The position numbers and the translations under genes were made by a program. Shown here piece by piece: positions 19,301 through 27,926 of a stretch of DNA of 64,000 nucleotides; position 1 is the stretch's first letter; each line of letters starts with the position of its first letter. This DNA is from Phenylobacterium sp. (GTDB lineage Bacteria; Pseudomonadota; Alphaproteobacteria; Caulobacterales; Caulobacteraceae): contig NZ_JAUYOJ010000036.1 in NCBI RefSeq assembly GCF_030697925.1, forward strand, positions 18,120-82,119, given 5' to 3'. A model generated the notes under the pieces. It had not been told where the DNA came from. It ran no database searches and was given only the letters and a program-made list of their open reading frames with translations.

Positions 19301-20385
19301 AGCTGATCGCCAAGGCCAGGACTCTGGCTTGGGGCGACACCGCCCTGATCTCCATCCTGCGAGCCCTGCCGACCGCGCGTTGGACCTGGGACCAGGTCGC
19401 GGCGATCGGCGGCGAGATCGAAACCACCTATTGGCGCCGCGCGCCGGTGTTCTGGATGAGCGAAGACAGCGAGGATGTCGGCTACGCGATCCGCCATCTG
19501 ATCGACGTTGGGCGCGCGCGACATGCTCTGCCTCTGGCCGGTCGTGACGCGAAGGTTCGCCTGCCCACCGAACTGCTGGTCGAAGTGCTAACGGAGGCCG
19601 CTCGCCAGCCCTTCGAGAGCGAGGGCGACGGCAACGAAGCCACCATGTTCCAGCACTATGTCGCCGAGACGCTCGGCGTGCTCGACGAGCGTGACGACGT
19701 TGATCGCAACGCGCTGGTAACGCTGGAATGGAATTACCTGCGGCTCCTGGAGCATTCTCGTCGCCCGGCGAAGGTGCTGCTCCGCGCCCTGTCCGAAGAG
19801 CCACCGCTATTCATCCAAATGCTCAGCGCCGTTTTCCGGCCGCGTGAGGAGAGCGGCGTCGTCGAGCCTGAGCCCGCCGATCCCGAACAGGCCCGAGCCG
19901 TCGCCAGCCAGGCCTATCGCCTGCTGTCGCTCTGGAACCGCCTGCCGGGAACGCGGGAGGACGGCACGATAGACGGCGGCGTGCTTGAAGCCTGGGTCAA
20001 GGATGCACGTTTGCTGGCTAAGGCGGCCGGCCGTGAGGATATCGCTGACAGCAAAATTGGCGAGATGCTGTCAGCTTCGCCGATCGGCGTGGATGGCGCC
20101 TGGCCGGCCGAGCCGGTGCGCGAGGTGCTCGATCTCTTTCACAGCAAGCCGATGCTCGATGGTTTTCAGGTCGGCAAGAGCAACCGGCGAGGCGTCACTA
20201 GCCGCATGCCGCGGGACGGCGGTGAGCAGGAACGTCAGCTTGCCGCCCAGTATCGAGCTTGGGCCAAGGTGATCGGCTTTGAGCATCCGCACACTGCAAA
20301 GGCGCTTGGCGGCCTCGCTGATCGCTATGACTGGGACGCCCAGCGCCACGACGAGGACGCCGAGCGCCTAGACTGGGAAGCCTAA
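16324..20385 (+). CDS. Giant XRE helix-turn-helix protein with nuclease-like motif, 1353 aa, candidate defence gene
   Basis: Residues 11-65 are an XRE helix-turn-helix (AARALLAWSQQDLAKAAKVATSTVADFERG is split over 17-46). Residues about 127-186 hold SDGG (136-139), GWDG (144-147), WELS (165-168) and a Lys before DYRKRT (181-186), a D...ExK-like pattern reminiscent of PD-(D/E)XK nucleases. Near 302-362 there is a segment where a P-loop ATPase might be expected (VLSLQSTTAEE ... PLILVLTEPD), but it lacks the GK(S/T). The remaining ~950 residues look alpha-helical with no motif I recognise. ATG 16303 (seven residues longer) is an alternative start. Location beside AbiE suggests anti-phage defence; that is inference. 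Confidence 0.75.
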   Translation: MSNASAPAELTPKHIRAARALLAWSQQDLAKAAKVATSTVADFERGSRTPVANNAQAIRGALEAAGVRFLPTGAVIGPAVPMITQTSRPGTPVRWVDADDLATWAGRTDGPVSLPTLLAFLIRATHGAAVHLHFPSDGGVRHSGWDGLTTADGGSDYVPQGQAGWELSAQRKGVAQKIANDYRKRTDEPAPLDPASSACIYVTLHHWPQKDEWAQAQTAAGPWREVRVYDADDLVHWIEQTPAVGLWLATRLGKRPPGTRELDEVWEEWSLATQWPLTEDLVLSDRDQDAAEVLRWLRGEPSVLSLQSTTAEEVVAFFHATLSELPDDLANAYRARCLVATSAAAARALANAPAPLILVLTEPDPGLAGTLADRGHFVLQAYDDGLTSRGEVRTLERPSREGIASALQAAGIAEPRAKALARDSARNLAVLRRLIPGAPGRLPKWAEEPPPRALLAALLAGGWDDNAEADQARLSELADAPYDQVIAALTPYVGQFDSPLQKIGSTWRVASPSDAWFLLAHHLTAVDIKRFEAAAHAVLGSADPRFDMDPDERWMAAMKGVNRDYSGMFRHGIGQVLILLALWGDRVRTVPDAGRRADAIVGKLLEKADQRRWWSLSRDFRLLAEASPDAFLSAVENSLDQNDPPISALFGHDDGGIFGAEHLSDLMWALEALAWSPDWLPRVTLDLARLDAIDVKPRRYVNGPLNSLREMHLLWMPQTFASLDERLRAIDLIRKREPGTAWKLMLGVLPSGHDSSSPSPTPRWRDFSVDKVETVTWPLIGRGAVALSQRLLEDVGLDPHRWVELIDRTSDVAPGPDVVLDALEAAEPRMTGKADRNVMWDKLRRALNHNRQSPDAEWRLPDPILDRLDALYDRFEPADPLERIAWLFQNGVALPRPSAEGWRANERDVAAAQVEAARALFTERGIAGVLALARMTETAGYIGRAIYDAGFPASDIDALIEAAVRSDEPQERDVAHGLIISMFRDRKEAWGAELIAKARTLAWGDTALISILRALPTARWTWDQVAAIGGEIETTYWRRAPVFWMSEDSEDVGYAIRHLIDVGRARHALPLAGRDAKVRLPTELLVEVLTEAARQPFESEGDGNEATMFQHYVAETLGVLDERDDVDRNALVTLEWNYLRLLEHSRRPAKVLLRALSEEPPLFIQMLSAVFRPREESGVVEPEPADPEQARAVASQAYRLLSLWNRLPGTREDGTIDGGVLEAWVKDARLLAKAAGREDIADSKIGEMLSASPIGVDGAWPAEPVREVLDLFHSKPMLDGFQVGKSNRRGVTSRMPRDGGEQERQLAAQYRAWAKVIGFEHPHTAKALGGLADRYDWDAQRHDEDAERLDWEA

Positions 20386-20450
20386 GTCTCCGCAGACCAT
20401 CGCGTAGCGCCCCACTGCTTTGACCTTGTGGATGTCCTTCCGCCAGCAGT

Positions 20451-20905
20451 CTACGACGTTCCGAGATAGTCCTTCTTGCCGACCTCGACCCCGTTGCGCC
20501 GCAGGATCGCGTAGGCGGTCGTCAGGTGGAAATAGAAGTTCGGCATCGCCTGATCGAGCAGATAGGACTGGCCCATCACCACGCTGGTCTGGCCGCGCCG
20601 AACCAGGGTGATTTCGCGCGCCTCGGAGCCATCGATCCGGTCGGCGCCAAAGGTCCCCACATAGGCCGCTGTCTTCTCCACCCGGGTGATCAGGTCGCTG
20701 AAGCTGACTTCGTCGTCCGCCCACGCCGGCGGCTCCTCGCCGGCCAGCCGCGCGATCGCCCCCTTGGCGAAGTCGGTGCAGATCTGCACCTGCCTGACGA
20801 GGGGGAACATGTCTGGATAGAGCCTCGCCTGCAGCAGGGCCGCCGGATCGAAGGCCTTCGCCTCGGCATGTGCGGCCGCCTTACTTAGCACCGTGCTCAA
20901 ACCCT
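20451..20905 (-). pseudogene. DUF1993-family gene, 5' end missing
   Basis: The frame reads LSTVLSKAAAHAEAKAFDP, then ARLYPDMFPLVRQVQICTDFAKG and NFYFHLTTAYAILRRNGVEVGKKDYLG, the conserved blocks of DUF1993 proteins (DinB-like four-helix fold). The usual ~20 N-terminal residues and start are missing: at about 20895-20905 homology stops and the TraA-derived sequence begins on the other strand. No start codon with a ribosome site follows, so the gene is probably dead. It is convergent with the XRE-nuclease gene. Confidence 0.7.
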
Positions 20906-22737
20906 TGCGCGGGTCGGCCGAGATCGTTCGGCTGGGGCGCGACGGCAAGGGCCACGAGCGGTTCACCAGCCGCGAGATGCTCGGCGTCGAACAACGCCTG
21001 GAGAGCTCGGCACAGGCGCTCGCGGAACGTCGCGGACATGGCGTCTCGGAGCTTGCGCAGACGCGCGCGGATTGCTCGGCCCAGGCGCGCGGCCTCGACC
21101 TCTCGGAGCAGCAGCGCGACGCCTTCGGCCATGTGACCGGGCCCCGCGATCTCTCCATCGTCATCGGCTATGCCGGGACCGGCAAGAGCGCCATGCTGGG
21201 CGTCGCCAAGGACGCCTGGGAAGCCCAGGGCTACCAGGTCCGCGGGGCGGCGCTTTCGGGCATGGCGGCCGAGAACCTCGAGGGCGGATCGGCAATCGCC
21301 TCGCGCACATTGGCGAGCTGGGAGCACGCCTGGGCGCGGGGTCGCGACCGGCTGGGATCGCGCGACGTGCTGGTGATCGACGAGGCGGGCCTGGTCGGGT
21401 CGCGGCAGATGGAGCGCATCCTTGGTAAGGCTGAGGCCGCCGGCGCCAAGGTGGTGCTGGTGGGCGACGCCGAGCAACTGCAGGCCATCGAAGCCGGGGC
21501 GGCGTTCCGGGCGCTGGCCGAGCGGCATGGGGCGGCGGAACTCACCGACATCCGCCGCCAGCAGGTCGGCTGGCAGCGCGACGCCACGCGGCATCTGGCG
21601 ACCGAGCGCACCGCCGAGGCGCTCGGGGCGTACAAGGTCGCGGGCCTGGTCCGCGATCACGCCACACCGGACGACGCCCGACAGGCCGTGGTGGCCGGCT
21701 GGGACGCGGTGCGTCGCGAGGCGCCGGCGACCTCGCAGGTGATGCTCGCCTACACCCGCGACGACGTGGCGGCGCTGAACGGCCTGGCGCGGGCGCGGAT
21801 GCGCGAGGCCGGCGCGCTTGGGCCTGAGCAGACCGTCGCGGCGGCGCGGGGCGAACGCGCCTTCGCCGCCGGCGACCGGGTGATGTTCCTACGCAACGAG
21901 CGCTCGCTCGGGGTGAAGAACGGCAGCCTCGGCGAGGTGTCAGGACTTCGGCCTGGTGCGATGAGCGTGCGGCTGGACGACGGACGGCGGGTGGACGTCG
22001 ACCTGAAGACCTATGCCGATCTCGACCACGGCTACGCCACGACGATCCACAAGTCCCAGGGCGTCACCGTCAACAGGACCCACGTGCTGGCAAGTGCGCA
22101 CATGGATCGGCACGCGACCTATGTGGCGATGTCGCGCCATCGCCAGGACGCGGTGCTGCACTACGACCGCGAGAGCTTTCCGACCGATCGGCGGCTCATC
22201 CAGAACTTGGGCCGCGAGCGGGTGAAGGACACCACGCTGGACTACGCGACGCAGTTCTCCGGTCGCCGCGGGATAGGGGTGGACCCGCATGCGCCTGCCG
22301 CGGATCGGCCAGGCATGTTCACGGGCTTCCGGCCAAGCGATCGCATGCCGCTCTCGGAGCCCGGCGTGAACCTGAGCGCGGCCGCCCAGGCCTATGGCCG
22401 GGCCTGGGCCGACGCTGATCGGATGTCGGACCTAGGACTGCCTGTGCTTGAACACCAGACGCAGGCGCTTGAGCGGGCCGCGCGGGCGCTCGACGCGGTG
22501 CGTCCTGGGCTGTCCGAGGCCATGGAACGCCGTCTCCGCGCTGAGCCTCACCTCGCCGATCAGGCGCGGCGCGGCGACGCGCGGGCGCTCCTGCGAGGCG
22601 CGGAGCAGGATCGGCTGAGCCTGGGAGGCGAGGGGAAGGCCGGGCTTCGTCAGGGGCCCGAGCGCGAGCTCTCCCTCGGCCAAGAGCGTCCGCCGCCCAC
22701 CCGGGCGCGCGGCCTCGATCGGGGATGGGAGCGATGA
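20893..22737 (+). pseudogene. traA: Ti-type conjugative relaxase TraA, C-terminal helicase part only
   Basis: The 614 residues match the helicase half of TraA: SREMLGVEQRLESSA, Walker A GYAGTGKS (92-99), Walker B VLVIDEAGLVGS, the Q-loop GDAEQLQAIEAGAAF and the SF1 motif VI region THVLASAHMDRHATYVAMSRH. The N-terminal MobA/MobL relaxase domain, about 400 residues with the catalytic Tyr and three-His site, is absent, so it cannot nick oriT. It may be translated from GTG 20893 as a free helicase fragment. The 5' break coincides with the break of the DUF1993 gene. It is followed by an ATGA overlap with a DUF6118 gene, the usual TraA neighbour. Confidence 0.85.
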
Positions 22738-23402
22738 GCGACGACCCGGCCACGGCGGCCTTCGATCACCTGCGCTCGGAGGTGACGCTCCTGCGGCGGG
22801 CTATCGAAGGGCTCTCAGCCCAACAGCCGGAGGCGCCGGCCGACTACGCGCCGACCTTGGCGAAGCTCAACAAGGCAGTCTCGCAGGTCGGCGAGCATCT
22901 TGATCAGATCTCGCTGAGCCCGGCGCTATCCCTCACGCCGGAGATCGTCGCCACGCAGCTTCGGAAGCACGCGTCGGACGCGCGATCTGAGGTCCATCGT
23001 GAACTGGCCCAGGCGGTCAGCGGTTTGTCCCAGGCGACCGGCGTGCTCACCAAATCGGCCGGCCTGATCCGGACGCGCGACGCTCAACGGCGTTGGCTGG
23101 CCTATGCCGCGCTGGCGGGAGGCGCCTGCGCCCTCATCGCTTGGCTGGGCTTGTCCGGGCCAATTTCACGGGCGCTTCCGGCCGCTTGGCAGGTTCCAGA
23201 GCGGATGGCCGCAGCTGCGCTCGGTCAGGATCGGTGGGCGGCAGGGGCGCGGTTGATGCGAGGGGCAGAAGATGAAACCTGGCAACGCCTCCGCCTCGGC
23301 GAGGATCTGATGTTGCGGAATGCCGACGTGATCGACGCGTGCGCGAAGCGGGCGATCCGCCTCAAGCGGTCGGTCGCCTGCGAGGTTCGGATCGGCGGTT
23401 GA
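22734..23402 (+). CDS. DUF6118-like membrane protein, 222 aa
   Basis: The start ATG overlaps the traA stop (ATGA). The product has a long coiled-coil N-terminal half (residues ~10-110, PTLAKLNKAVSQVGEHLDQIS...), one transmembrane segment (about 120-140, WLAYAALAGGACALIAWLGL) and a charged C-terminal domain with two cysteines. This layout and its position directly after traA match DUF6118 proteins of alphaproteobacterial conjugative elements. Role unknown, probably linked to transfer. Confidence 0.78.
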   Translation: MSDDPATAAFDHLRSEVTLLRRAIEGLSAQQPEAPADYAPTLAKLNKAVSQVGEHLDQISLSPALSLTPEIVATQLRKHASDARSEVHRELAQAVSGLSQATGVLTKSAGLIRTRDAQRRWLAYAALAGGACALIAWLGLSGPISRALPAAWQVPERMAAAALGQDRWAAGARLMRGAEDETWQRLRLGEDLMLRNADVIDACAKRAIRLKRSVACEVRIGG

Positions 23403-23538
23403 TGGCTCTCGGCAGACAAGCGAAGCCTTGGCTTAGGGCCTGAGGCTTGAACGTCGGCTGCCTAGCGGGATGTCGTGGGTTCGAACCCTTCGCGCGGGTC
23501 GTGGGACTAAAGTTCGAAGCTGCGGCGTATATGTGACT

Positions 23539-24087
23539 ATGGGGCCGCTCGATCCACCGCCGATCCTCGATCATCTGGATGCGCTGCGGAGCTATGCGAG
23601 AACGCTGACGCTAGGGGGGCAGGAGGCCGACGATCTCGTCCATGACGCCCTGGTGCGCGCCTACGACAAGCGGCACACCTTCCGCGCCGACGGCGATCTT
23701 GGGCGCTGGTTGTTGTCGATCCTGCACAACACCTTCGTGAGCAACCTGCGGCGCGAGCGCGCCGAGGCGGCCAGGATCGAAAAGGCCTGGCGACCCGGCG
23801 CCGATCGCGTCGAGCCTGCGCAGGAGCACGCCGCCGAGGTGGCCCGCGTGCAGGCCGCCTTCGTCGACCTGCCGGCGGAACAGCGCGCGGTGCTCCACCT
23901 CGTCGTCGGCGAGGGCCTTTCCTACCAGGACGTGGCGCAGGTGCTGAACCTGCCGCTCGGAACCGTCATGTCACGACTGGCCAGGGCGCGTTCCGCCCTG
24001 CGTCCGGCCGATCTGCGGGGCGAGGCGGCGTCCTCGGAAACGCCCCGCAGGAAGCTTCGTATCGTCGGAGGAACTGACGATGACTAA
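23539..24087 (+). CDS. ECF RNA polymerase sigma factor, 182 aa
   Basis: Region 2 is recognised by YARTLTLGGQEADDLVHDALVRAY and GRWLLSILHNTFVSNLRRER, and region 4 by FVDLPAEQRAVLHLVVGEGLSYQDVAQVLNLPLGTVMSRLARAR. It would direct polymerase to a stress regulon and is held by the anti-sigma encoded immediately downstream (8-bp overlap). ATG 23539 is chosen; GTG 23533 is an alternative. Upstream frame residues are not sigma-like. Confidence 0.93.
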   Translation: MGPLDPPPILDHLDALRSYARTLTLGGQEADDLVHDALVRAYDKRHTFRADGDLGRWLLSILHNTFVSNLRRERAEAARIEKAWRPGADRVEPAQEHAAEVARVQAAFVDLPAEQRAVLHLVVGEGLSYQDVAQVLNLPLGTVMSRLARARSALRPADLRGEAASSETPRRKLRIVGGTDDD

Positions 24088-24841
24088 CGATCCGATCACC
24101 GATCTCGACCTGCAAGCCTATGTCGACGGCCGGTTGGGCGTCGACCGCTGTGGTGCGGTCGAAGAACACCTTGCGGCGCATCCGGAGGCCGCCGCCCATG
24201 TCATGGCGGACATGGCGAGCGCCCGTGCTCTGCGGGCCCTTCTGGATGCGCCACTTTCGCCTGCGAGCCCTCGCGTCCTCCAGCGTGTCGACGCGCTGGC
24301 CGTTGGGCTGAGCCGGGGCCGGAAGTTCCGCAGGGCGGGGGTGGCGGCCTCGCTTGCGGTGGTCTTTCTCGGGGGCTGGGCGGTCGGGCAACTTGCCTCG
24401 GCCAGCCCGATGATCCCCGATTTCGTGGACGAAGCGGTCATGTCGCGTAGGACTGCGCTGCTGCGGGCGCGGATGGATTCCCAGCCGGAAGTCGTGCGCC
24501 TCGATCGGGCGGAGATTTCGGCGGCGACCCGGATTGTCCTGCCCATCCTGCCGTCCGACTGGCGCGTGACCGACGTGCAGGTGTTTCCCTCCGACGAAGG
24601 CCCCAGCGTCGGCATGGCGTTCCAGAGCCGCGAGCTCGGGCGTGTATCGCTATTCGCCGTTCGCACTCGGGACTCCTCGCAGATCTCGCCGACCACCATC
24701 CGGCGGGACGAGGGGGTGGTGGCCTATTGGCGTCACGGCGACATGGCCTACGCGCTCATGGCGTCGGCGGGGCAGGCGAAGGTCGCCAAGGTCGCGCGGC
24801 GGCTCGCGGCGAGCACGACAAGCGCCAGCGACCACTCCTGA
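24080..24841 (+). CDS. Membrane anti-sigma factor, 253 aa
   Basis: The start overlaps the sigma gene end. The N-terminal part (ITDLDLQAYVDGRLGVDRCGAVEEHLAAHPEAA) is a typical anti-sigma domain of the zinc-less ASD type (a CxxC is absent). A single transmembrane helix lies at about 91-110 (AGVAASLAVVFLGGWAVGQL) and a ~140-residue periplasmic domain follows. It should sequester the ECF sigma at the membrane and release it on an envelope signal. Confidence 0.88.
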   Translation: MTNDPITDLDLQAYVDGRLGVDRCGAVEEHLAAHPEAAAHVMADMASARALRALLDAPLSPASPRVLQRVDALAVGLSRGRKFRRAGVAASLAVVFLGGWAVGQLASASPMIPDFVDEAVMSRRTALLRARMDSQPEVVRLDRAEISAATRIVLPILPSDWRVTDVQVFPSDEGPSVGMAFQSRELGRVSLFAVRTRDSSQISPTTIRRDEGVVAYWRHGDMAYALMASAGQAKVAKVARRLAASTTSASDHS

Positions 24842-24861
24842 TTGACCGCGAGACACGATAG

Positions 24862-25932
24862 ATGCCCTTTGTCCAGCCGGGCCGCCCGGCGCCTTGGTTC
24901 GCCGCCCCGACCCACAGCAATCCCCAGTTCGCCTTCAGCAGCCTTGGCGGTCGCTTCCTGCTGCTGACCTTCCTGCCCCAGGACGAGGCCGCGGCGGCCG
25001 CCATTTGCGAGACGATCCGCGAGAACCGGGGCCGGTTCGGCATCGATCAGGTGATGGCCTTCAGCGTGGTGCGCACCGCGGCCTTGCATGCGCGTCAGCC
25101 CGAAGAGATCGCGCTGCGCTGGTTCCTCGATGAGGACGGCGCGCTCGGCCGGCTCTATGGCGCGGCGGACGAGGACGGCGAGAGCCCAGGCGGCTGGCTG
25201 ATCATCGATCCGTCCCTGCGCGTCTGGTCGACCGGTCCGCTGTCGCAGCTCGACGGCGCGTTCCAGAGGATCGGCCTGCTGCCACGACCCGACGACCATG
25301 CCGGGACGCCAATCCATGCGCCCGTGCTGATCGTGCCCCGCATCCTGGAGCCCGCGATCTGTCGCCAGCTGATCGAGATCTACGAGGCCGATGGCGGCTC
25401 GCCCTCGGGGGTGATGCAGCAGGTCGGCGGCAAGACCGTGGGCGTGCTGAGCGACTTCAAGAAACGGCGCGACGCCGACATCACCGACGAGGCCCTGAAG
25501 GCCGCGCTTCGGCAGCGGCTCCATGCCCGGCTCCTTCCGGAGATCGAGAAGGCGTTCCAGTTCAAGGTGACGCGCATGGAGCGCTACATCGTGGCCGCCT
25601 ATGACGCCAAGGAGGGCGGCTATTTCCGGCCGCACCGCGACAACACGACCACCGGCACGGCGCATCGCCAGTTCGCCTGTTCCATCAATCTCAACGCCGA
25701 AGACTTCGAAGGCGGCGATCTGCGGTTCCCCGAGTTCGGGACCCGGACCTATCGGCCGCCGACCGGCGGCGCGGTGATCTTCTCCTGCTCGCTGCTGCAT
25801 GAGGCGACCCCAGTCACATCGGGCCGCAGGTATGCCTTCCTGCCCTTCTTCTATGACGACGCGGCGGCCGAGGTTCGCCAGGCCAACCTGGCGACCATCG
25901 TGCCCAAGGCGGCCGTGGCCGAAGAGGCCTGA
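24862..25932 (+). CDS. Thioredoxin-fold / 2-oxoglutarate-Fe(II) oxygenase fusion, 356 aa
   Basis: Residues ~5-140 resemble a peroxiredoxin/redoxin domain (PAPWFAAPTHSNPQFAFSSL, GGRFLLLTFLP) but have no Cys at the peroxidatic position; the only Cys in this part is Cys49. Residues ~150-335 are a prolyl-4-hydroxylase-type dioxygenase with Fe ligands His258 and Asp260 (PHRDN), His313 (LLHEATPV) and Arg322 for 2-oxoglutarate. It would hydroxylate a protein or peptide using O2 and 2-oxoglutarate. It follows the sigma/anti-sigma pair by 20 bp on the same strand and is probably in the same unit. Confidence 0.87.
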   Translation: MPFVQPGRPAPWFAAPTHSNPQFAFSSLGGRFLLLTFLPQDEAAAAAICETIRENRGRFGIDQVMAFSVVRTAALHARQPEEIALRWFLDEDGALGRLYGAADEDGESPGGWLIIDPSLRVWSTGPLSQLDGAFQRIGLLPRPDDHAGTPIHAPVLIVPRILEPAICRQLIEIYEADGGSPSGVMQQVGGKTVGVLSDFKKRRDADITDEALKAALRQRLHARLLPEIEKAFQFKVTRMERYIVAAYDAKEGGYFRPHRDNTTTGTAHRQFACSINLNAEDFEGGDLRFPEFGTRTYRPPTGGAVIFSCSLLHEATPVTSGRRYAFLPFFYDDAAAEVRQANLATIVPKAAVAEEA

Positions 25933-25942
25933 GGTCGAGCCG

Positions 25943-26101
25943 GTGCAACTTCTCTCCAATCTGGGTTTTGGCCTCGCGATCCTGGGCCTCGCCAATGCGA
26001 TCAAGCCCATGGCGGGCACGCCGTTCAACAGCCGAGGGCTGGGCCTCGGCGCCGCGGCCGCCGGCCTGGCGATCATCATCGTCGTGAACAATGTCGGCTG
26101 A
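25943..26101 (+). CDS. Small membrane protein, 52 aa
   Basis: From GTG 25943 the frame gives two hydrophobic helices joined by a short loop (LGFGLAILGLANAI ... GLGLGAAAAGLAIIIVVNNVG). GAGG at 25931 overlaps the stop of the oxygenase gene, and the gap is 10 bp, so it is likely co-translated with it. No homologue is recognised. Confidence 0.55.
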   Translation: MQLLSNLGFGLAILGLANAIKPMAGTPFNSRGLGLGAAAAGLAIIIVVNNVG

Positions 26102-26246
26102 CGGGGCCACGGCGTCGGACACCCAAGTTGAGCTTTCGGCCTCGTTCGCCCGAACCTGGTCGAGTTGGCAATCGCGCGCGCCCGGCGTTCCCCCTAAGCT
26201 GCCGCCCGCGGCTCCGGGAGAGCCCCGCTTGGATTCCTAAGGTCAG

Positions 26247-27575
26247 ATGATCCTCCTCGCCTCGGCCGTCGTGCTCCTCCTGCTGGTGCTCAACGGTCTC
26301 TTCGCCATGTCCGAACTGGCCGTGGTGTCCTCCCGGCGCGCCAAGCTGCAGAGTCGCGCCGATCGCGGGGACAAGGGCGCCAAGGCCGCGCTCAAGCTCT
26401 CGGAGAACCCGACACGCTTCCTCGCCGCCGTGCAGGTAGGGATCACCTTGATCGGCATCCTGTCGGGCGCCTTTGGCCAGGCGACCATAGCGGGCGAACT
26501 CGACCTGATCCTGGAAGGCGTGCCGGCGGTGGCCGCCTATTCCGAGCCAATCGCCACAGGCGTCGTCGTCGTCGTCCTCACCTACCTCTCCCTCATCGTC
26601 GGCGAGCTGGTGCCCAAACGCTTCGCCATGGCCTATCCGGAAACCATCGCCGCGGCCGTCTCCCGGCCGCTGTCGCTGCTGGCCAGGGCGCTCGGCCCCT
26701 TTGTCACCCTGCTGACCGTTTCGACGGTGGGCGTGCTTCGCCTGCTCGGCGTGCGCGACCAGAAGGGCGAGGAGATCACCCACGAGGAAGTGGAGACCGT
26801 GCTCGCCGAGGGCGCGAACGCAGGGCTCATCGAGCCGGAGGAGCAGGCGATGATCAGCGAGGTCATGCGGCTCGGCGACCGTCAGGTCCGGGTGGCCATG
26901 ACGCCGCGGCGCGACGTGCACTGGATTTCGCTGTCCGATCCCCTGGCCCAGCAGAAGGCCGATGTGCGGGCCTGCCCCTATTCGCGCATCGTCGTGGCCC
27001 AGGGCGCCGACGTCGATGAACCCGTCGGCGTGGTCCACAAGAAGGACCTGCTCGACGCCCTGCTGGACGGGAGCGAGCTTTCGGTGACCGAGCTCATGGT
27101 GACGCCGCTCTATATCTCAGAGACGACCTCAGTCCTGAAGGCCTTTGGCCTCTTGAAACAGACCCCGCTGCACATGGCGCTGGTCGTCGACGAGTTCGGG
27201 GCCTTGGAGGGTGTGGTCACCGCCACCGATCTGCTGGAGATGATCGCCGGCGATTTCGACGAAGCCCACGACACCGACAGCCCGAGCGCGATCCTGCGGC
27301 GGGAAGACGGTTCGTTCCTCGTCGACGGCCGGGCCGATGTCGACGAACTGGCCCGCGCTCTCCACGCCGATTTCGGAGAGACGGGCCAGTATCACACCGC
27401 CGCAGGCCTGGTCCTCCACGAGGTCGGCCGCCTGCCGACGGAGGGGGAGGTCTTCCAGATCGCCGGCTTCAGCGTCGAGGTGATCGACATGGATGACCGG
27501 CGGATCGACAAGCTGCTGTTCCGCAAGGCTCGCCGGGGAAGCGCAAGCACGGTCACAGATTCCATCTCCGCCTGA
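26247..27575 (+). CDS. CNNM/CBS-domain membrane protein (CorC/HlyC family), 442 aa
   Basis: The order is typical: a DUF21 transmembrane module with four helices (1-180), a linker, a CBS pair (about 200-330, TPRRDVHWISLSD ... THMALVVDEFG-like HMALVVDEFGALEGVVTATDLLEMI) and a C-terminal CorC/HlyC domain (345-430, LRREDGSFLVDGRADVDELARAL). Members affect Mg2+ or Co2+ export and were historically called hemolysins. A decayed piece of a paralogue lies at 29555-29780 on the other strand. Confidence 0.92.
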   Translation: MILLASAVVLLLLVLNGLFAMSELAVVSSRRAKLQSRADRGDKGAKAALKLSENPTRFLAAVQVGITLIGILSGAFGQATIAGELDLILEGVPAVAAYSEPIATGVVVVVLTYLSLIVGELVPKRFAMAYPETIAAAVSRPLSLLARALGPFVTLLTVSTVGVLRLLGVRDQKGEEITHEEVETVLAEGANAGLIEPEEQAMISEVMRLGDRQVRVAMTPRRDVHWISLSDPLAQQKADVRACPYSRIVVAQGADVDEPVGVVHKKDLLDALLDGSELSVTELMVTPLYISETTSVLKAFGLLKQTPLHMALVVDEFGALEGVVTATDLLEMIAGDFDEAHDTDSPSAILRREDGSFLVDGRADVDELARALHADFGETGQYHTAAGLVLHEVGRLPTEGEVFQIAGFSVEVIDMDDRRIDKLLFRKARRGSASTVTDSISA

Positions 27576-27617
27576 GATCGGCCGCGCCGAAGGGCGACAG
27601 CCCTGACCGGGATCGGA

Positions 27618-27926
27618 TCAGGCCCACCTGCGAAGCGCCTCGCGATCGGCGCGCACCCGTTGCTGTTTCCAGACGATCTGTCCCCATTCGGTGATCGCAA
27701 AGATCGCCCGACCACTCGCCTCGGGCCGCGCTTCAAGAACGCGCCATAGGAGCCCCCTGTCGCAAAGCGTGTCGAGGCGCGTTGCGCGACGCCGCTCGGG
27801 CAGGCTTGCGAGGCGCCGGTCGACGGTCAACCACCCCTGCCGAAGCGCTTGGTCGAGCACGTCGTGATCCAGAGGCTCCAGCTCATCCCAGCGAGACCCC
27901 AACCTTGAGGCCGGGTCCGAAGCCAT
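27618..27926 (-). CDS. Hypothetical winged-helix-like protein, 102 aa
   Basis: From ATG 27926 the protein reads as a compact helical domain, with RRRATRLDTLCDRGLLWRVLEARPEASGRAIFAITEWGQIVWKQQR resembling the last helix and wing of a winged helix (lines split at 63-102). No catalytic motif is seen. The frame is open for another 58 codons upstream, but that part looks antisense-like. Function unknown. Confidence 0.5.
   Translation of the reverse strand: MASDPASRLGSRWDELEPLDHDVLDQALRQGWLTVDRRLASLPERRRATRLDTLCDRGLLWRVLEARPEASGRAIFAITEWGQIVWKQQRVRADREALRRWA

Noticed and set aside
23470..23520. tRNA T-arm-like sequence GTGGGTTCGAACCC upstream of the ECF sigma gene
   Set aside because: No acceptor, D or anticodon arms can be built around it; it may be a chance match or a scrap of an att site, so no RNA gene is called.
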